A DNA stretch of 64,000 bases from Corynebacterium stationis (GCF_001941345.1 NZ_CP009251.1:1798001-1862000), one strand, 5' to 3'. Positions 45,932 through 54,787 are shown, counted from the stretch's first letter. Notes: a model not told the origin generated them from the letters alone. Numbers and translations are program-made.

Positions 45932-46312
45932 TTAACGCAATGTCTCACATACCCAGCCCTGGGGCATCTCCCCACCGGCTAGGAGCTTAAGAACCTTTTC
46001 CTGTTCTTGATCCGTGAGGTCCGCGTCCATGCGCTGCCATATCTCACCGCGTTCTTTGCGCATCACCATCAGCGGCATCGCCAATGCACCTTTGGGAAGG
46101 TGTGGAAAGGCGATTTCTTCTTCTAGGTAAATGTGGCGGCGCAAGGCAGCCATGGCATTTTGCAATGGCACTGCGCGTTGGCGCGGGTCGGGTGCTGCGG
46201 TATCAGCTAAATACTGCTCAATTCCCGCATCAATGTCATGATGCTCGGCGGTAAAGGCCGCCGCCAATGAAACCTCATCGGTAGAAGAATTGCTTTGTAC
46301 TTCCGTACTCAT
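45932..46312 (-). CDS. Hemerythrin-domain protein
   Basis: A 126-residue four-helix protein. ATG 46312 is preceded by AGGAGG; the longer frame to 46396 overlaps the oxidoreductase gene and is not used. Iron ligands are visible in FTAEHHDIDAGIEQYL (His on helix 1), LRRHIYLEEEIAFPHL (H-x3-E...H on helix 3). Hemerythrin-like proteins sense or store O2 or protect iron-sulfur centres from NO and oxidants. The conserved C-terminal H-x4-D pair is not obvious, so iron binding may be incomplete. Transcribed after the oxidoreductase gene. Confidence 0.82.
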   Translation of the reverse strand: MSTEVQSNSSTDEVSLAAAFTAEHHDIDAGIEQYLADTAAPDPRQRAVPLQNAMAALRRHIYLEEEIAFPHLPKGALAMPLMVMRKERGEIWQRMDADLTDQEQEKVLKLLAGGEMPQGWVCETLR

Positions 46313-46364
46313 AAACAGCCTCCTTATGGAATATCTCCCATGGTAGCACCGCAGCACTTGGGCT

Positions 46365-47351
46365 TTAGGCCCTTCGCTGTGCCAGCACCGCCTCATTCAG
46401 AGCAGCCATAGCTAAATCTCCGTGGACCGCAGCACCAGTCATCACTCCCGAGGCAGCAGAAGAAACCACCATCGCCATCGCTTGTGCGGCATTACCAACT
46501 GCCCACACCCCTGGCACAGAAGTCATGCCCTGGGGGTTCGCAGGAATCTGGGTACCGAATGGGGCTTCTTCCACTTCACCACCTAGGGTTTCAAAAAGCT
46601 CCGTCCGCGCGTTAAAGCGTGGGGCAACGACAACAGCGTCGGCATCGAAAAGCACTGCATCACTACCTGAAGTGTTTTCAATCTGCACGGCTTGTACCTG
46701 CTTGCCTTCCATCACCAACTTCTCCACGCGGCCGCGAACAAGCGGCACGTTTAAAGAAGCAAGTTGTTCCAGCACCTCAGGCACTGGCTCCGGGGCATCA
46801 TTGAGATACACCGTCACATCTTCGCTGAGCTGGCTAAATAGCAGCGCCTGGTGAACGGCCAATTCTCCGGAAGTTAACACGGCAATTTTCTGATCCCGGA
46901 CTTCCCATCCATGGCAGAAAGGACAGTGCAAGACCGTTTCACCCCAGCCTTCGCGTACGCCGGGGATATCAGGTAGCTCATCGACAAGACCTGTGGCCAA
47001 AATAATGCGCCGGGCGCGAATGGATTCCGTACTGTCGCTGATTGCGAGCGTGAAGTTATCGGTTGTCCCTTGCACCTGCTCCACACGGCCGCGTTGAATC
47101 TGCACGCCATAGGATTCGGCCTCACTGCGGCCTTTGGCCAGCAGCTCCAGCGGTGAAATGCCCTCATTGCCCAAGACATTGTGCGCACCAGCAGCTGGAG
47201 CATTGCGTGGATGACCATCATCAATGACAATCACCTTGCGGAGTGAGCGACCCAGGGCAACCGCGGCGGCCAGCCCTGCTGCCCCACCGCCGATAATTGC
47301 CACGTCAGCATCGAAGTTTTCAGAAACACTTTGTTGTTCGTTTTGCGTCAT
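46365..47351 (-). CDS. Thioredoxin-reductase-like FAD/NAD(P) oxidoreductase
   Basis: A 328-residue flavoprotein from ATG 47351; the upstream extension to 47408 crosses the divergent regulator start. FAD motif AIIGGGAAGLAAAVALG is at residue 18, the redox-active type motif CPFCHGWEV near residue 145, an NAD(P)-domain (KIAVLTSGELAVHQA, degenerate) and the C-terminal VWAVGNAAQAMAM FAD segment. It resembles Streptomyces and mycobacterial TrxB-like oxidoreductases acting on small disulfides, for example in natural-product or mycothiol systems. Divergent from an XRE-cupin regulator, which probably controls it. Confidence 0.85.
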   Translation of the reverse strand: MTQNEQQSVSENFDADVAIIGGGAAGLAAAVALGRSLRKVIVIDDGHPRNAPAAGAHNVLGNEGISPLELLAKGRSEAESYGVQIQRGRVEQVQGTTDNFTLAISDSTESIRARRIILATGLVDELPDIPGVREGWGETVLHCPFCHGWEVRDQKIAVLTSGELAVHQALLFSQLSEDVTVYLNDAPEPVPEVLEQLASLNVPLVRGRVEKLVMEGKQVQAVQIENTSGSDAVLFDADAVVVAPRFNARTELFETLGGEVEEAPFGTQIPANPQGMTSVPGVWAVGNAAQAMAMVVSSAASGVMTGAAVHGDLAMAALNEAVLAQRRA

Positions 47352-47391
47352 GGTTTTGAGGTTAAATAACTCTGCCGGAAAACGCATACAC

Positions 47392-47410
47392 TTTTGCATA
47401 TGACGCAAAA
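47392..47410. promoter_or_regulatory. Inverted repeat over the XRE regulator start
   Basis: TTTTGC (47392-47397) and GCAAAA (47405-47410) flank the start codon of the regulator. The right arm with the start codon, ATGACGCAAAA, is found inverted at 47341-47351, where it is the start of the divergent oxidoreductase. Candidate autoregulatory sites, or chance similarity of two N-termini. Confidence 0.45.
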
Positions 47411-47972
47411 AGACACCGATGAGATTGTTCGCCAGCGCGTTCGGGGCTTGCGCCTGGCACGCAATTGGAGCTTGGAGACTTTAGCTCGCCGCTGTGAGAT
47501 TTCGGCGTCTACGCTGAGCAGAATCGAAACTGGACGCCAACGCATCTCACTGGATTTGCTAGTGAGCATCGCACAAGCTCTGGGTACTTCCTTGGATCAA
47601 CTAGTAGAACCTGAAGGCAATGCTGATGTGGTTATCCGCCCGGAGCCGGAACCTCATGGCGGAATGACCTTTTGGTTGCTGTCGCGTGAAAGGGATCGGC
47701 GCGGGGTGACCATCGGCAAGATGCGTATCAATCCCGAACGCGCCGATGTGGAACCTGTAGTCCATCCGGGCTCGGAATGGTTCACCGTCTTAAGCGGCGT
47801 CATCCGACTAACGCTTGGAACCAGAACCATTATGGTCACCCCAGGCCAGGCCGTGGAATTTTCCACCATGACGCCCCACATGATGGAAGCTCATTTGGGC
47901 CCAGCCGAGATTTTGACGATCTTCGACCACGCCGGCGAAAAGGCTCACCTGCATCCAGGGCAAGGCGCGTGA
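47400..47972 (+). CDS. XRE family regulator with C-terminal cupin
   Basis: A 190-residue protein from ATG 47400. Residues 10-65 are a helix-turn-helix (VRGLRLARNWSLETLARRCEIS-type, ASTLSRIETGRQR), residues 105-180 a cupin barrel (HPGSEWFTVLSGVIRLTLGTRTI, VTPGQAVEFSTMTPHMMEA). Such regulators usually repress a neighbouring catabolic or redox gene and respond to a small ligand in the cupin. The start lies 48 bases from the divergent oxidoreductase start. It converges with the SulP gene, ending at 47972, one base from that stop. Confidence 0.9.
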   Translation: MTQKDTDEIVRQRVRGLRLARNWSLETLARRCEISASTLSRIETGRQRISLDLLVSIAQALGTSLDQLVEPEGNADVVIRPEPEPHGGMTFWLLSRERDRRGVTIGKMRINPERADVEPVVHPGSEWFTVLSGVIRLTLGTRTIMVTPGQAVEFSTMTPHMMEAHLGPAEILTIFDHAGEKAHLHPGQGA

Positions 47973-49751
47973 TTAGCTCGAAGGTTTTTCATTATTCAAA
48001 ATATAATCCGGTATCCCCTCTGGATACCTGCTATAGCGCTCATCGAATTCCGCAGCGTAGGCGCGCACAGCCGTGGGCAAGGTAGTAAAGACGTACTGCT
48101 TACCCACCGATTTAATAAATCCCGTCGGTGCAAGACTGCGACTGAGGTTTTGCTTGACACGCGCCATGGCAAACCTAATACCTTGGCTTTCCAGATCCAC
48201 ACGGAGTTTTTCTAAGGCATCAACTGCGGTGAGGTCCATTTCCGTGTTGGCTTCCGCATTGAGCAGAAACCATCTGATGGGATGCGGGGACCTATCAATG
48301 GCTTGCTTCGCGCGGGCGGAAAAATCATCGGCATTAGCGAAAAATATTGGGGAGTCATAACGAAAGACCACAAGACCCTCAACTGGTTGTGAATCCGGAT
48401 AGTCATCCAAGCTATGCATACCCGCAACGCCTGGAGCGTAACCCAACACATCCGCGTAGGGACTAGTGATGCGACGGATGAGATCCAAAATCGACAAAGC
48501 AATCGCAAATCCGATGCCCACCAGCACACCAAAAAGCGTTAGCGCTAAAGCAGTCGCAGCAGTGATAATCAGTTCGCTCTTACGAAAGCGCGCAATCCGG
48601 CGTAGCTCTTCGATATCGATCAATTGCACCGCGGCATACATCACCAAAGCACCCAGGGCGGCTTCCGGGAAGGATTCCAATACCGGCCCGGCAAAGAGCA
48701 GGACCATCACCACGATGGCGATGACTACCAGTGAGTGAACTTGGGTCTTCGCACCCGCGGTATTACCGAGCACGGTTCGTGAACCGCTCGTAGAGACTGG
48801 AAAGCCCTGGAAAAGTCCGTTGGCAATATTTGCCGCGCCAAGTGCAAGCAGCTCCTGGTTAGCGTCGATAGGTTCATCTTTTTCTGCAGCAAATGCCCGG
48901 GCGGTGAGGATATTGTCCGAAAATCCGACGATGGCAATACCTACTGCATAGGGCATTAATGCCCAGATATCCACGGTGCTAAAATCCGGCAGCCGTAGTT
49001 CCGGCAAGCCGCGCGGAATCTCGCCGATAACTTCCAAGTCGTAACGGTCCAGCCCGAATACAGAAACAGCCCCGGCGGCAACTAGCAGTACTAGCAGCGG
49101 TGCCGGGAATTTCGGGGCAATCCATCGGGCAAAGAATAACAGTACAAATACTGCCAGCGCCATGAGCACCGTGGGAATATGCGCATTGTGAATGTTATGG
49201 AAAAATGATGCCACTTCCTGCCACGACTGTTCCCCGGAAGTTTGAACCTTGGTTACTTCTGAAAGTTGGCTAATGAACATCAGTAGGGCAATTCCTAGTA
49301 GATAGCCCACTAGTACTGGCCGCGATAATAGCCTGGTAAGAAAACCCAGACGTCCCACATAGCCAATCAGGCACACTGCGCCCACGGCAATTGCTAAAAG
49401 GGCGGCTACTTCCGCCATATGTTCGGGCCCGCCGGCTGCTCCGACTAGCGCGCTGATACCTGCTGCCGTCATCAATACAGTGGTAGATTCCGGGCCAATT
49501 GATATCTTCCGCGAAGTACCTAAGACGAAATAGATCGCCATCGGACCTAGTACAGCCCACAGCCCCGCTACCGCAGGAAGCCCAACGATGCTGGCAAACG
49601 CCATCACTTGCGGAATCAAATAGGCAGCCACCGTAATGCCGGCGATGACATCACCTTTTATCCATCCTCGCTGGTAATTGCGCATTATCAGCACGCCCGG
49701 CACAAGTCGCTGCCACAGCGGGCGCGAGTGTCGGATTTTTTGAGGTGCCAT
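47973..49751 (-). CDS. SulP family anion transporter with STAS domain (second copy)
   Basis: A 592-residue transporter, unlike the one at 42295. Its transmembrane part has GDVIAGITVAAYLIPQVMAFASIVGLP and the SRKISIGPESTTVLMTAAGI loop, followed by QGFPVSTSGSRTVLGNTAGAKTQ, close to plant-type sulfate permease signatures. The STAS domain is at about 440-555 (GLVVFRYDSPIFFANADDF). Actual anion unknown. Its C-terminus extends about 25 residues past the STAS domain (YSRYPEGIPDYIL). Convergent with the XRE gene. Confidence 0.9.
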   Translation of the reverse strand: MAPQKIRHSRPLWQRLVPGVLIMRNYQRGWIKGDVIAGITVAAYLIPQVMAFASIVGLPAVAGLWAVLGPMAIYFVLGTSRKISIGPESTTVLMTAAGISALVGAAGGPEHMAEVAALLAIAVGAVCLIGYVGRLGFLTRLLSRPVLVGYLLGIALLMFISQLSEVTKVQTSGEQSWQEVASFFHNIHNAHIPTVLMALAVFVLLFFARWIAPKFPAPLLVLLVAAGAVSVFGLDRYDLEVIGEIPRGLPELRLPDFSTVDIWALMPYAVGIAIVGFSDNILTARAFAAEKDEPIDANQELLALGAANIANGLFQGFPVSTSGSRTVLGNTAGAKTQVHSLVVIAIVVMVLLFAGPVLESFPEAALGALVMYAAVQLIDIEELRRIARFRKSELIITAATALALTLFGVLVGIGFAIALSILDLIRRITSPYADVLGYAPGVAGMHSLDDYPDSQPVEGLVVFRYDSPIFFANADDFSARAKQAIDRSPHPIRWFLLNAEANTEMDLTAVDALEKLRVDLESQGIRFAMARVKQNLSRSLAPTGFIKSVGKQYVFTTLPTAVRAYAAEFDERYSRYPEGIPDYILNNEKPSS

Positions 49752-49931
49752 AAATTAACGGTACTAGGATTTACGCGCGGTAGAGGGCAACTTCAACAGA
49801 ATCATCACGCAGTCATACCCCCGTGACCTCGGCGGCATACAGGCTCGTGCGGCGAGAGAAAAAATGGGTGCATAATTGTTTTAGCCTCTTGAGGTAGTTA
49901 CCGAAAACATCGTTTTGCAAAGGAGACCCAC

Positions 49932-50951
49932 ATGCGTGGTGTCATAATGCACGCCCCCGGAGATGTACGCGTTGAACAACGCCCCGACCCGGTTTTGGAA
50001 GAGCCCACCGATGCGATTATCCGTGTCACCGCAACGTGTGTGTGCGGCTCTGACCTGTGGCCCTACCGCGGCACAGATGATGTCGACCGCCACCCTATGG
50101 GTCATGAATACATCGGCATCGTTGAACAAATTGGTGACGATGTAAAGTCAGTGGCCATCGGCGATTTCGTGGTGGGCTCTTTCGTCGCGTCGGACAATAC
50201 CTGTGAGATTTGTGAGGCCGGTTTCCAGTCCCGTTGTACCCACCAAGTCATGATGGGTGGCATCGGTACGCAGGCAGAAAAAGCACGCATTCCGCTTGCC
50301 GATGGCACCTTGGTCAAGGTTCCCGGAACTCCCACCGAAGAGCAGACAAAGAGCTTGCTTGCGGCTTCCGATGTTTTGGGCACCGGCTGGTTTGCTGCCG
50401 ATGCTGCTGCGGTTGGCCCAGGAAAGACGGTCGCCGTTGTAGGTGACGGCGCGGTTGGTCTCATGGGCATTTTGGCCGCAAAGCAGATGGGTGCCGAGCG
50501 CATCATCGCGATGTCGCGCCACGCTGACCGCCAAGCACTGGCTAAGCAATTTGGTGCAACCGACATCGTGGAAGAACGCGGTGAGGAAGGCATTGCCCGT
50601 ATCAAGGAACTAACCAACGGCTACGGTGCGCATTCCACGATTGAGGCAGTGGGCACCCAAGAATCGATGCAACAAGCAATCGGTGCCACCCGCCCCGGCG
50701 GGCACGTCGGCTTCGTCGGTGTCGCACACGGCGTTGAGCTCGATGGCACTGATCTCTTCGTTGCCACCGTAAACCTGCTCGGCGGTCCTGCGCCTGTACG
50801 TCGCTTCCTGCCCGAGCTCATTGAGCTCATCATGACTGACCAGATCAACCCTGGCGCAGTCTTTGACCTCACCCTTCCCCTGGAGGAAGCAGCCGAAGCA
50901 TACAAGGCCATGGATGAACGCCGTGCCACCAAGGTCATGCTGACGCTTTAG
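49932..50951 (+). CDS. Zinc-dependent medium-chain alcohol dehydrogenase
   Basis: A 339-residue MDR enzyme, with AAAGGAGA before ATG 49932. Catalytic zinc ligands are Cys37 region (CVCGSDLWPYRG) and the GHEYIG histidine-glutamate pair. The structural-zinc loop has only three Cys (TCEICEAGFQSRC) instead of four, a form seen in one ADH subgroup. The Rossmann motif is VGDGAVGLMG. It oxidises an alcohol or reduces an aldehyde with NAD(P); substrate unknown. In the GIGTQAEKARIPLADG segment it resembles the AdhC-like corynebacterial group. Confidence 0.88.
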   Translation: MRGVIMHAPGDVRVEQRPDPVLEEPTDAIIRVTATCVCGSDLWPYRGTDDVDRHPMGHEYIGIVEQIGDDVKSVAIGDFVVGSFVASDNTCEICEAGFQSRCTHQVMMGGIGTQAEKARIPLADGTLVKVPGTPTEEQTKSLLAASDVLGTGWFAADAAAVGPGKTVAVVGDGAVGLMGILAAKQMGAERIIAMSRHADRQALAKQFGATDIVEERGEEGIARIKELTNGYGAHSTIEAVGTQESMQQAIGATRPGGHVGFVGVAHGVELDGTDLFVATVNLLGGPAPVRRFLPELIELIMTDQINPGAVFDLTLPLEEAAEAYKAMDERRATKVMLTL

Positions 50952-51031
50952 GGGCAAAAATCAGGTTTTACCCCGATGTTGCTCAACCTCATGGCGTGGT
51001 CTACTTAAAGAAACGAAATGGAGACCACACC

Positions 51032-51898
51032 ATGAGCCCTCATCTGGATAACCCCTCGCCCCCGTCTTCTAACAACACCAGCGCATCACTAGTTGAAGTT
51101 GCCGGCTATATTCTCGCAGCCACTGCGCTTAGCGCCTTAATCTCCGCCCCACTTCTGCTGGGCTTATTGCCAAAGGCCACAACCGGGCTAATTGTTCCGA
51201 TCGCGCAGCTTACCCCGCTAATTGTTGCGCTGGTATTTTTCGCTGCTCTCGAGAAACGCCCGCAACACCGTCTTGCTCGCTTACGTGACGTGCTCGCATT
51301 GCGGTGGGCCAGTTCCACCAAAGCATTCATCGTTGGCCTAGGCTTTCTCATAGTTATTTCTGCACTCCAGGCACTTACTGCACTTGCAACTGGACAGACT
51401 TTTGCCGCCAGTAATGACATCGCCCTTGCAGCTATCGCCGTCATTCCCATTTTGCTTATGCAGTGTGTCTTTGCCCTTGGTGAGGAATTCGGCTGGCGTG
51501 GCTGGCTAGCTTCTCGCACAACCGGGTGGAGTTTCCCCAAAGCTGCCGCTACCCAATCAATCGCATGGACGCTGTGGCATCTTCCCGTAGTTCCCTTAAT
51601 TCTGTCCACCGCAACTATAGAATTCGCGCTCGCTTACCTAGTATCTATTGCGTCCTGGGCACCCTTCTTCCTTGCACTGCGGCTTCGCTCTGGTTCCGTG
51701 TGGCCAGCGGTGATTCTCCACGGTGGCATCAACAGTATCCGCGTATTCTTCTTGCAGTCTGTGTTTGCTTCCGGTGAAGGCATCAACTGGTGGGTCGAAG
51801 CAGCCGGCGTCATTTTGTGGCTGGCTGCCGCAGCCTGGGTAATGAGCAAATCTTTTCAGCTCATCCCTTGCGCATCCTCACAAATCGTTAAAGAATAA
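51032..51898 (+). CDS. CPBP family intramembrane metalloprotease
   Basis: A 288-residue protein with about eight helices; ATG 51032 preferred over 50996 because GGAG lies in front. The CAAX-protease/bacteriocin-processing motifs are present: EEFGWRGWLA (EExxxR), WTLWHLPVVP (second motif with His) and LHGGINSIRV (third motif). Such proteins may cleave within the membrane or confer bacteriocin self-immunity; no bacteriocin gene is visible. Four bases separate it from the DUF4287 gene. Confidence 0.85.
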   Translation: MSPHLDNPSPPSSNNTSASLVEVAGYILAATALSALISAPLLLGLLPKATTGLIVPIAQLTPLIVALVFFAALEKRPQHRLARLRDVLALRWASSTKAFIVGLGFLIVISALQALTALATGQTFAASNDIALAAIAVIPILLMQCVFALGEEFGWRGWLASRTTGWSFPKAAATQSIAWTLWHLPVVPLILSTATIEFALAYLVSIASWAPFFLALRLRSGSVWPAVILHGGINSIRVFFLQSVFASGEGINWWVEAAGVILWLAAAAWVMSKSFQLIPCASSQIVKE

Positions 51899-51902
51899 AG
51901 AC

Positions 51903-52448
51903 ATGGTCAAGCCCACCAACACATCCGCTATCACCAAGGCAACGAACCGCCCTTGGGATGACTGGGTTGCGGCCTTGGACGCTGCTGGTGCACGCGAGAT
52001 GAACCACGGGGACATCGCTAAGCAAGCCCTAAAGCTCATTCCCGACCCCGTTGAGCAAAAAGGATGGTGGGCGCAAGGAGTGGCCATTGCTTATGAACAA
52101 CACACTGGCCTGCGCATTCCGGGTCAGTCCAGCACCGGCAGTTTCCAAACCTCGACCTCCAAGACTTTCCCCGGTGATAAAGATGCTGCGCTGAAAGCTT
52201 GGCTGGAGTTAGTTGGCACCCACGATGAGTTCAATGGCATTGATACCGAAGAAGCTGCTTCTACTTCCGAGACAGCGAAGTGGCGGTATTGGCGCGTGCA
52301 GCTTGTCGATGGCTCCCGGGTCAACGTCAATATCAGAGACAAGCCGAACGAGAAAGCTTCGATCGCCGTAGAGCATACAAAGCTTGGTTCTTCCGATGAC
52401 ATTGAAACATGGCGCCCGTATTGGAAAGAGCTTTTATCTGAGCTGTAG
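51903..52448 (+). CDS. DUF4287-like protein with SRPBCC-type C-terminus
   Basis: A 181-residue protein. Residues 15-75 (PWDDWVAALDAAGAREMNH, KGWWAQGVAIAYEQHTGLR) match the DUF4287 pattern; residues 125-181 (RYWRVQLVDGSRVNVNIRD, then WRPYWKELL) fit the end of an AHSA1/SRPBCC ligand-binding fold. Function unknown. It shares a transcript with the CPBP gene. Confidence 0.75.
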   Translation: MVKPTNTSAITKATNRPWDDWVAALDAAGAREMNHGDIAKQALKLIPDPVEQKGWWAQGVAIAYEQHTGLRIPGQSSTGSFQTSTSKTFPGDKDAALKAWLELVGTHDEFNGIDTEEAASTSETAKWRYWRVQLVDGSRVNVNIRDKPNEKASIAVEHTKLGSSDDIETWRPYWKELLSEL

Positions 52449-52478
52449 TCCAGATGTTGGTGTTGTCGAGTTCCTGAC

Positions 52479-52733
52479 CTAGTCAGTCTCCCCACCCCGG
52501 TCCGTAACTTTGTAGACTTCACCTTGCTTGTCGTAGGTGATCCACTCGCCGACAGGTTCGCCGTTTTTAAAATGCCCGAAGCGTTTAATAGTGCCGTCTA
52601 CGCGGTACCACTCCCAATAACCAACAGGCTGGCCGTCTTCCACTTTGCCCTTTGACCACCGGGTTTTGCCATTCGCGCGGTATTTGACGGTGTAGCCATC
52701 AATGATCTCAGTCTTCTTTTCTGCAGCAGCCAT
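52479..52733 (-). CDS. MORN-variant (YwqK-like) protein
   Basis: An 84-residue protein from ATG 52733, behind AAGGGGAG. Three repeats of the type G-x-W-x-x-Y/G are visible: GKTRWSKGKVEDGQPVGYWEWY, GTIKRFGHFKNGEPVGEWITY and a shorter end. YwqK-like proteins are annotated as antitoxins, but no partner toxin is adjacent. Tail strongly charged. Its transcript may continue from the Nudix gene. Confidence 0.8.
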   Translation of the reverse strand: MAAAEKKTEIIDGYTVKYRANGKTRWSKGKVEDGQPVGYWEWYRVDGTIKRFGHFKNGEPVGEWITYDKQGEVYKVTDRGGETD

Positions 52734-52838
52734 GTTAACTCCCCTTACTTGTTTAAAGCTTCGCTTTTTACTTCCATCGATATCAAGACCACTAGGTTCA
52801 CTTATCGGCAGCAGCATGTGCTCCAAAGTGCTGACCTT

Positions 52839-53348
52839 TTATATCGATTCAAGAATTAGCCGTCCCAGTCGTGCACCGAATCCTGCGCACAGTACTTGTG
52901 ATTGTTCCAAAGGAATCCAGAAACAAGTCCACCGCTGCTGCTTACCGCCATCGGATGGATTTTCTTCCCCGGCGGACCAGCGTTCTGGGACTTGGCGCTC
53001 AATCGGAGCCAGTTGGAAGAAGTACCTTTCGTGGATTTCCGGCTTCGTCGGACGAGCGTCATAACACTCCATGCCAAGCGCACTGACAATGCGCGTGTCC
53101 AGGCCTGACTCTTCCAGAACCTCCCGCAGCACGGCATCTTCCGGAGCTTCATCTACCTCAATGGTCCCGGCTGGAACCTGGACGCCGGTAACTTCAAGCG
53201 GAATGTCATCATGGGTAAAGACCAGCAGTTTATCTTCGCGCACAACATAGCCCACAACTTTGCGAACAACCCGCGGGCTCACGGCAGCTCCGCCGCCTGT
53301 AGGAGTGCTTACTGCAGATTCACTTGCGCCAGTCATCTTTCCCATCAT
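52839..53348 (-). CDS. Nudix hydrolase
   Basis: About 169 residues from ATG 53348 (53345 and 53336 are alternative in-frame ATGs). The Nudix box is complete: G-x5-E-x7-REV-x-EESGL in GTIEVDEAPEDAVLREVLEE. The N-terminal 20 residues are Ser/Thr/Gly-rich and probably disordered. Nudix enzymes cleave nucleoside diphosphates linked to other groups; the C-terminal part (YFFQLAPIERQVPERWSAGEEN) gives no clear substrate. A dispersed 12-mer GCTTGTCGATGC (53354-53365) lies directly before the start. Confidence 0.88.
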   Translation of the reverse strand: MMGKMTGASESAVSTPTGGGAAVSPRVVRKVVGYVVREDKLLVFTHDDIPLEVTGVQVPAGTIEVDEAPEDAVLREVLEESGLDTRIVSALGMECYDARPTKPEIHERYFFQLAPIERQVPERWSAGEENPSDGGKQQRWTCFWIPLEQSQVLCAGFGARLGRLILESI

Positions 53349-53373
53349 TGCATGCTTGTCGATGCAAAGACCA

Positions 53374-53889
53374 TCACGAGAGTTCTGACGCACCCGCCAG
53401 CACGGTGAGTTCCTGAATTCGTGGCTTCCACAAGGCAGCACGAATGCCCGTAAGTTCGCGCAAGTGCGGCGAGGTCAGCTCGTCTAAAGCACGGATATAA
53501 TCCGGCACGATTTCGCGCGGGAGCCGAAGCCCCACGGTGAGATGCGGAATCCATCGCTCGCCGCGTCCATCTGGGTTAATCCGGCTGAGCTCACGTGCGA
53601 CGGCTTCCAGTTCCTCATCGGTTTCTAAAAGCCAGGCCACCGTTTGTTTACGCTTGGTTCCGAATACGACGGTGCCCACCCGGCGAAACTGCGCAGGAAT
53701 CACGGAGGGTAAAAGCTCCGCGGCACGCTCTGCGACGTGCTTTTTCATCTCCGGTGAAAAAGTGAGAGTGATATGCGGAGTTTGATTCTGCACAGGAAAG
53801 CCACGCTCTGCCAGCTGCGCAAAAAGATCCCGGACTTGCTGCTCTTCGTTTTCGGGAAGATGCAGCAAAATATTGTCGGGTGAAGCCAT
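53374..53889 (-). CDS. 2'-5' RNA ligase / cyclic phosphodiesterase family protein
   Basis: A 171-residue 2H-phosphoesterase with both H-x-T motifs: PHITLTFSP near residue 40 and PHLTVGLRLP near residue 115. Such enzymes open cyclic phosphates or join RNA ends through 2'-5' bonds; the native substrate of most members is unknown. Six bases separate its start from the stop of the carboxymuconolactone decarboxylase-like gene, suggesting one operon leading to the Nudix gene. Confidence 0.87.
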   Translation of the reverse strand: MASPDNILLHLPENEEQQVRDLFAQLAERGFPVQNQTPHITLTFSPEMKKHVAERAAELLPSVIPAQFRRVGTVVFGTKRKQTVAWLLETDEELEAVARELSRINPDGRGERWIPHLTVGLRLPREIVPDYIRALDELTSPHLRELTGIRAALWKPRIQELTVLAGASELS

Positions 53890-53895
53890 CCGGGA

Positions 53896-54273
53896 CTAGT
53901 CCTCGAAGGCAGTCTTCATGAAGCGCATCGCCGCCAAAGTCTTTGGCACACCGATGTACGGCATCAAATGCACGAAGCATTCCGCGACTTCCTCTTTGCT
54001 CATGCCCGCAACCTCAACGGCAGTTTTGATGTGCCCAGTCAGTTGGGGCTCGACACCGCCCATGGCAGCAAGGGCTGCCATGTTCAGCATCTGGCGATCG
54101 CGCAGTTCGATGCCTTCGCGCTGGTAGGTTCCGCCGAAGACGGCTTCCACGACCCAATCGGACGAACCCGGCGCGAACTCGTCCAGCTGCTTCTTCCAAG
54201 CGGCCGCACCCTCTGGGGACTGCGTGTCCTCAACAAACTTGTTGCCCTTGTCCTTGCTCAGTTCCACAGCCAT
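53896..54273 (-). CDS. Carboxymuconolactone decarboxylase (CMD/AhpD fold) protein
   Basis: A 125-residue helical protein. ELRDRQMLNMAALAAMGGVEPQLTGHIKTAVEVAG and FVHLMPYIGVPKTLAAM are the CMD core. The catalytic CxxC of AhpD-type peroxidases is absent; a single Cys precedes FVHLMPY, so it is nearer the decarboxylase branch, where a His is used. Substrate unknown. First gene of the small minus-strand group to 52479. Confidence 0.87.
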   Translation of the reverse strand: MAVELSKDKGNKFVEDTQSPEGAAAWKKQLDEFAPGSSDWVVEAVFGGTYQREGIELRDRQMLNMAALAAMGGVEPQLTGHIKTAVEVAGMSKEEVAECFVHLMPYIGVPKTLAAMRFMKTAFED

Positions 54274-54330
54274 CTCCTTTTGATTCGATAAAGAAAATCA
54301 CATCTCAGCGCGTCATTATAGCAGGAAAAC

Positions 54331-54356
54331 TCCACGTCAGAGGTCCACGTCAGAGC
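54331..54356. repeat. 13-base direct repeat, two copies
   Basis: TCCACGTCAGAG plus G or C occurs at 54331-54343 and 54344-54356, immediately before the VOC gene at 54380. Possible regulator site for one of the two divergent genes, or a small duplication. Confidence 0.6.
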
Positions 54357-54379
54357 TTCAGCACCGGTAAGGTAAGAAC

Positions 54380-54787
54380 ATGGAACAACGCATCAGCTTT
54401 ATCACCCTCGCAGTCGAAGACGTTGCACGCAGCCGGAAATTCTACGTCGATGGACTCGGCTGGAAACCCATGTTTGAAAATGACGAGGTGATCATGCTTC
54501 CTGCTGGTGAACACCTGATGCTCTCGCTCTGGAGTATCGAAAGTTTTACTGCCGAGATAGGCACTGCCCCAGCGCGCGGCGTCGCACCTATTACTCTCGC
54601 GCACAACTGCGCGACGGAAAAGGAAGTTGATAACGTCCTCGCGCTTGCTACTTCTATTGGTGCTGACGTGTCACCAGCTATTCGCCGGGAATGGGGCGGA
54701 TACTCCGGATATTTCTCCGACCCCGACGGATTCCGGTGGGAAATTGCGGTCAACCCCGGGCCAACCGGTGACTACGTTCTTCCTTAA
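54380..54787 (+). CDS. VOC family protein (second)
   Basis: A 135-residue glyoxalase-fold protein, distinct from the one at 40970. It opens QRISFITLAVEDVARSRKFYVDGLGW and ends EWGGYSGYFSDPDGFRWEIAVNPGP, with a metal-ligand type Glu in FRWEIA. Probably a lyase or resistance-type member; substrate unknown. Divergent from the CMD-fold gene, convergent with the ytoQ gene. Confidence 0.88.
   Translation: MEQRISFITLAVEDVARSRKFYVDGLGWKPMFENDEVIMLPAGEHLMLSLWSIESFTAEIGTAPARGVAPITLAHNCATEKEVDNVLALATSIGADVSPAIRREWGGYSGYFSDPDGFRWEIAVNPGPTGDYVLP

Noticed and set aside
53341..53365. GCTTGTCGATGC as an operator specific to the Nudix gene
   Set aside because: The same 12-mer occurs inside typA and symporter coding sequence and in unrelated spacers, so it is not gene-specific.
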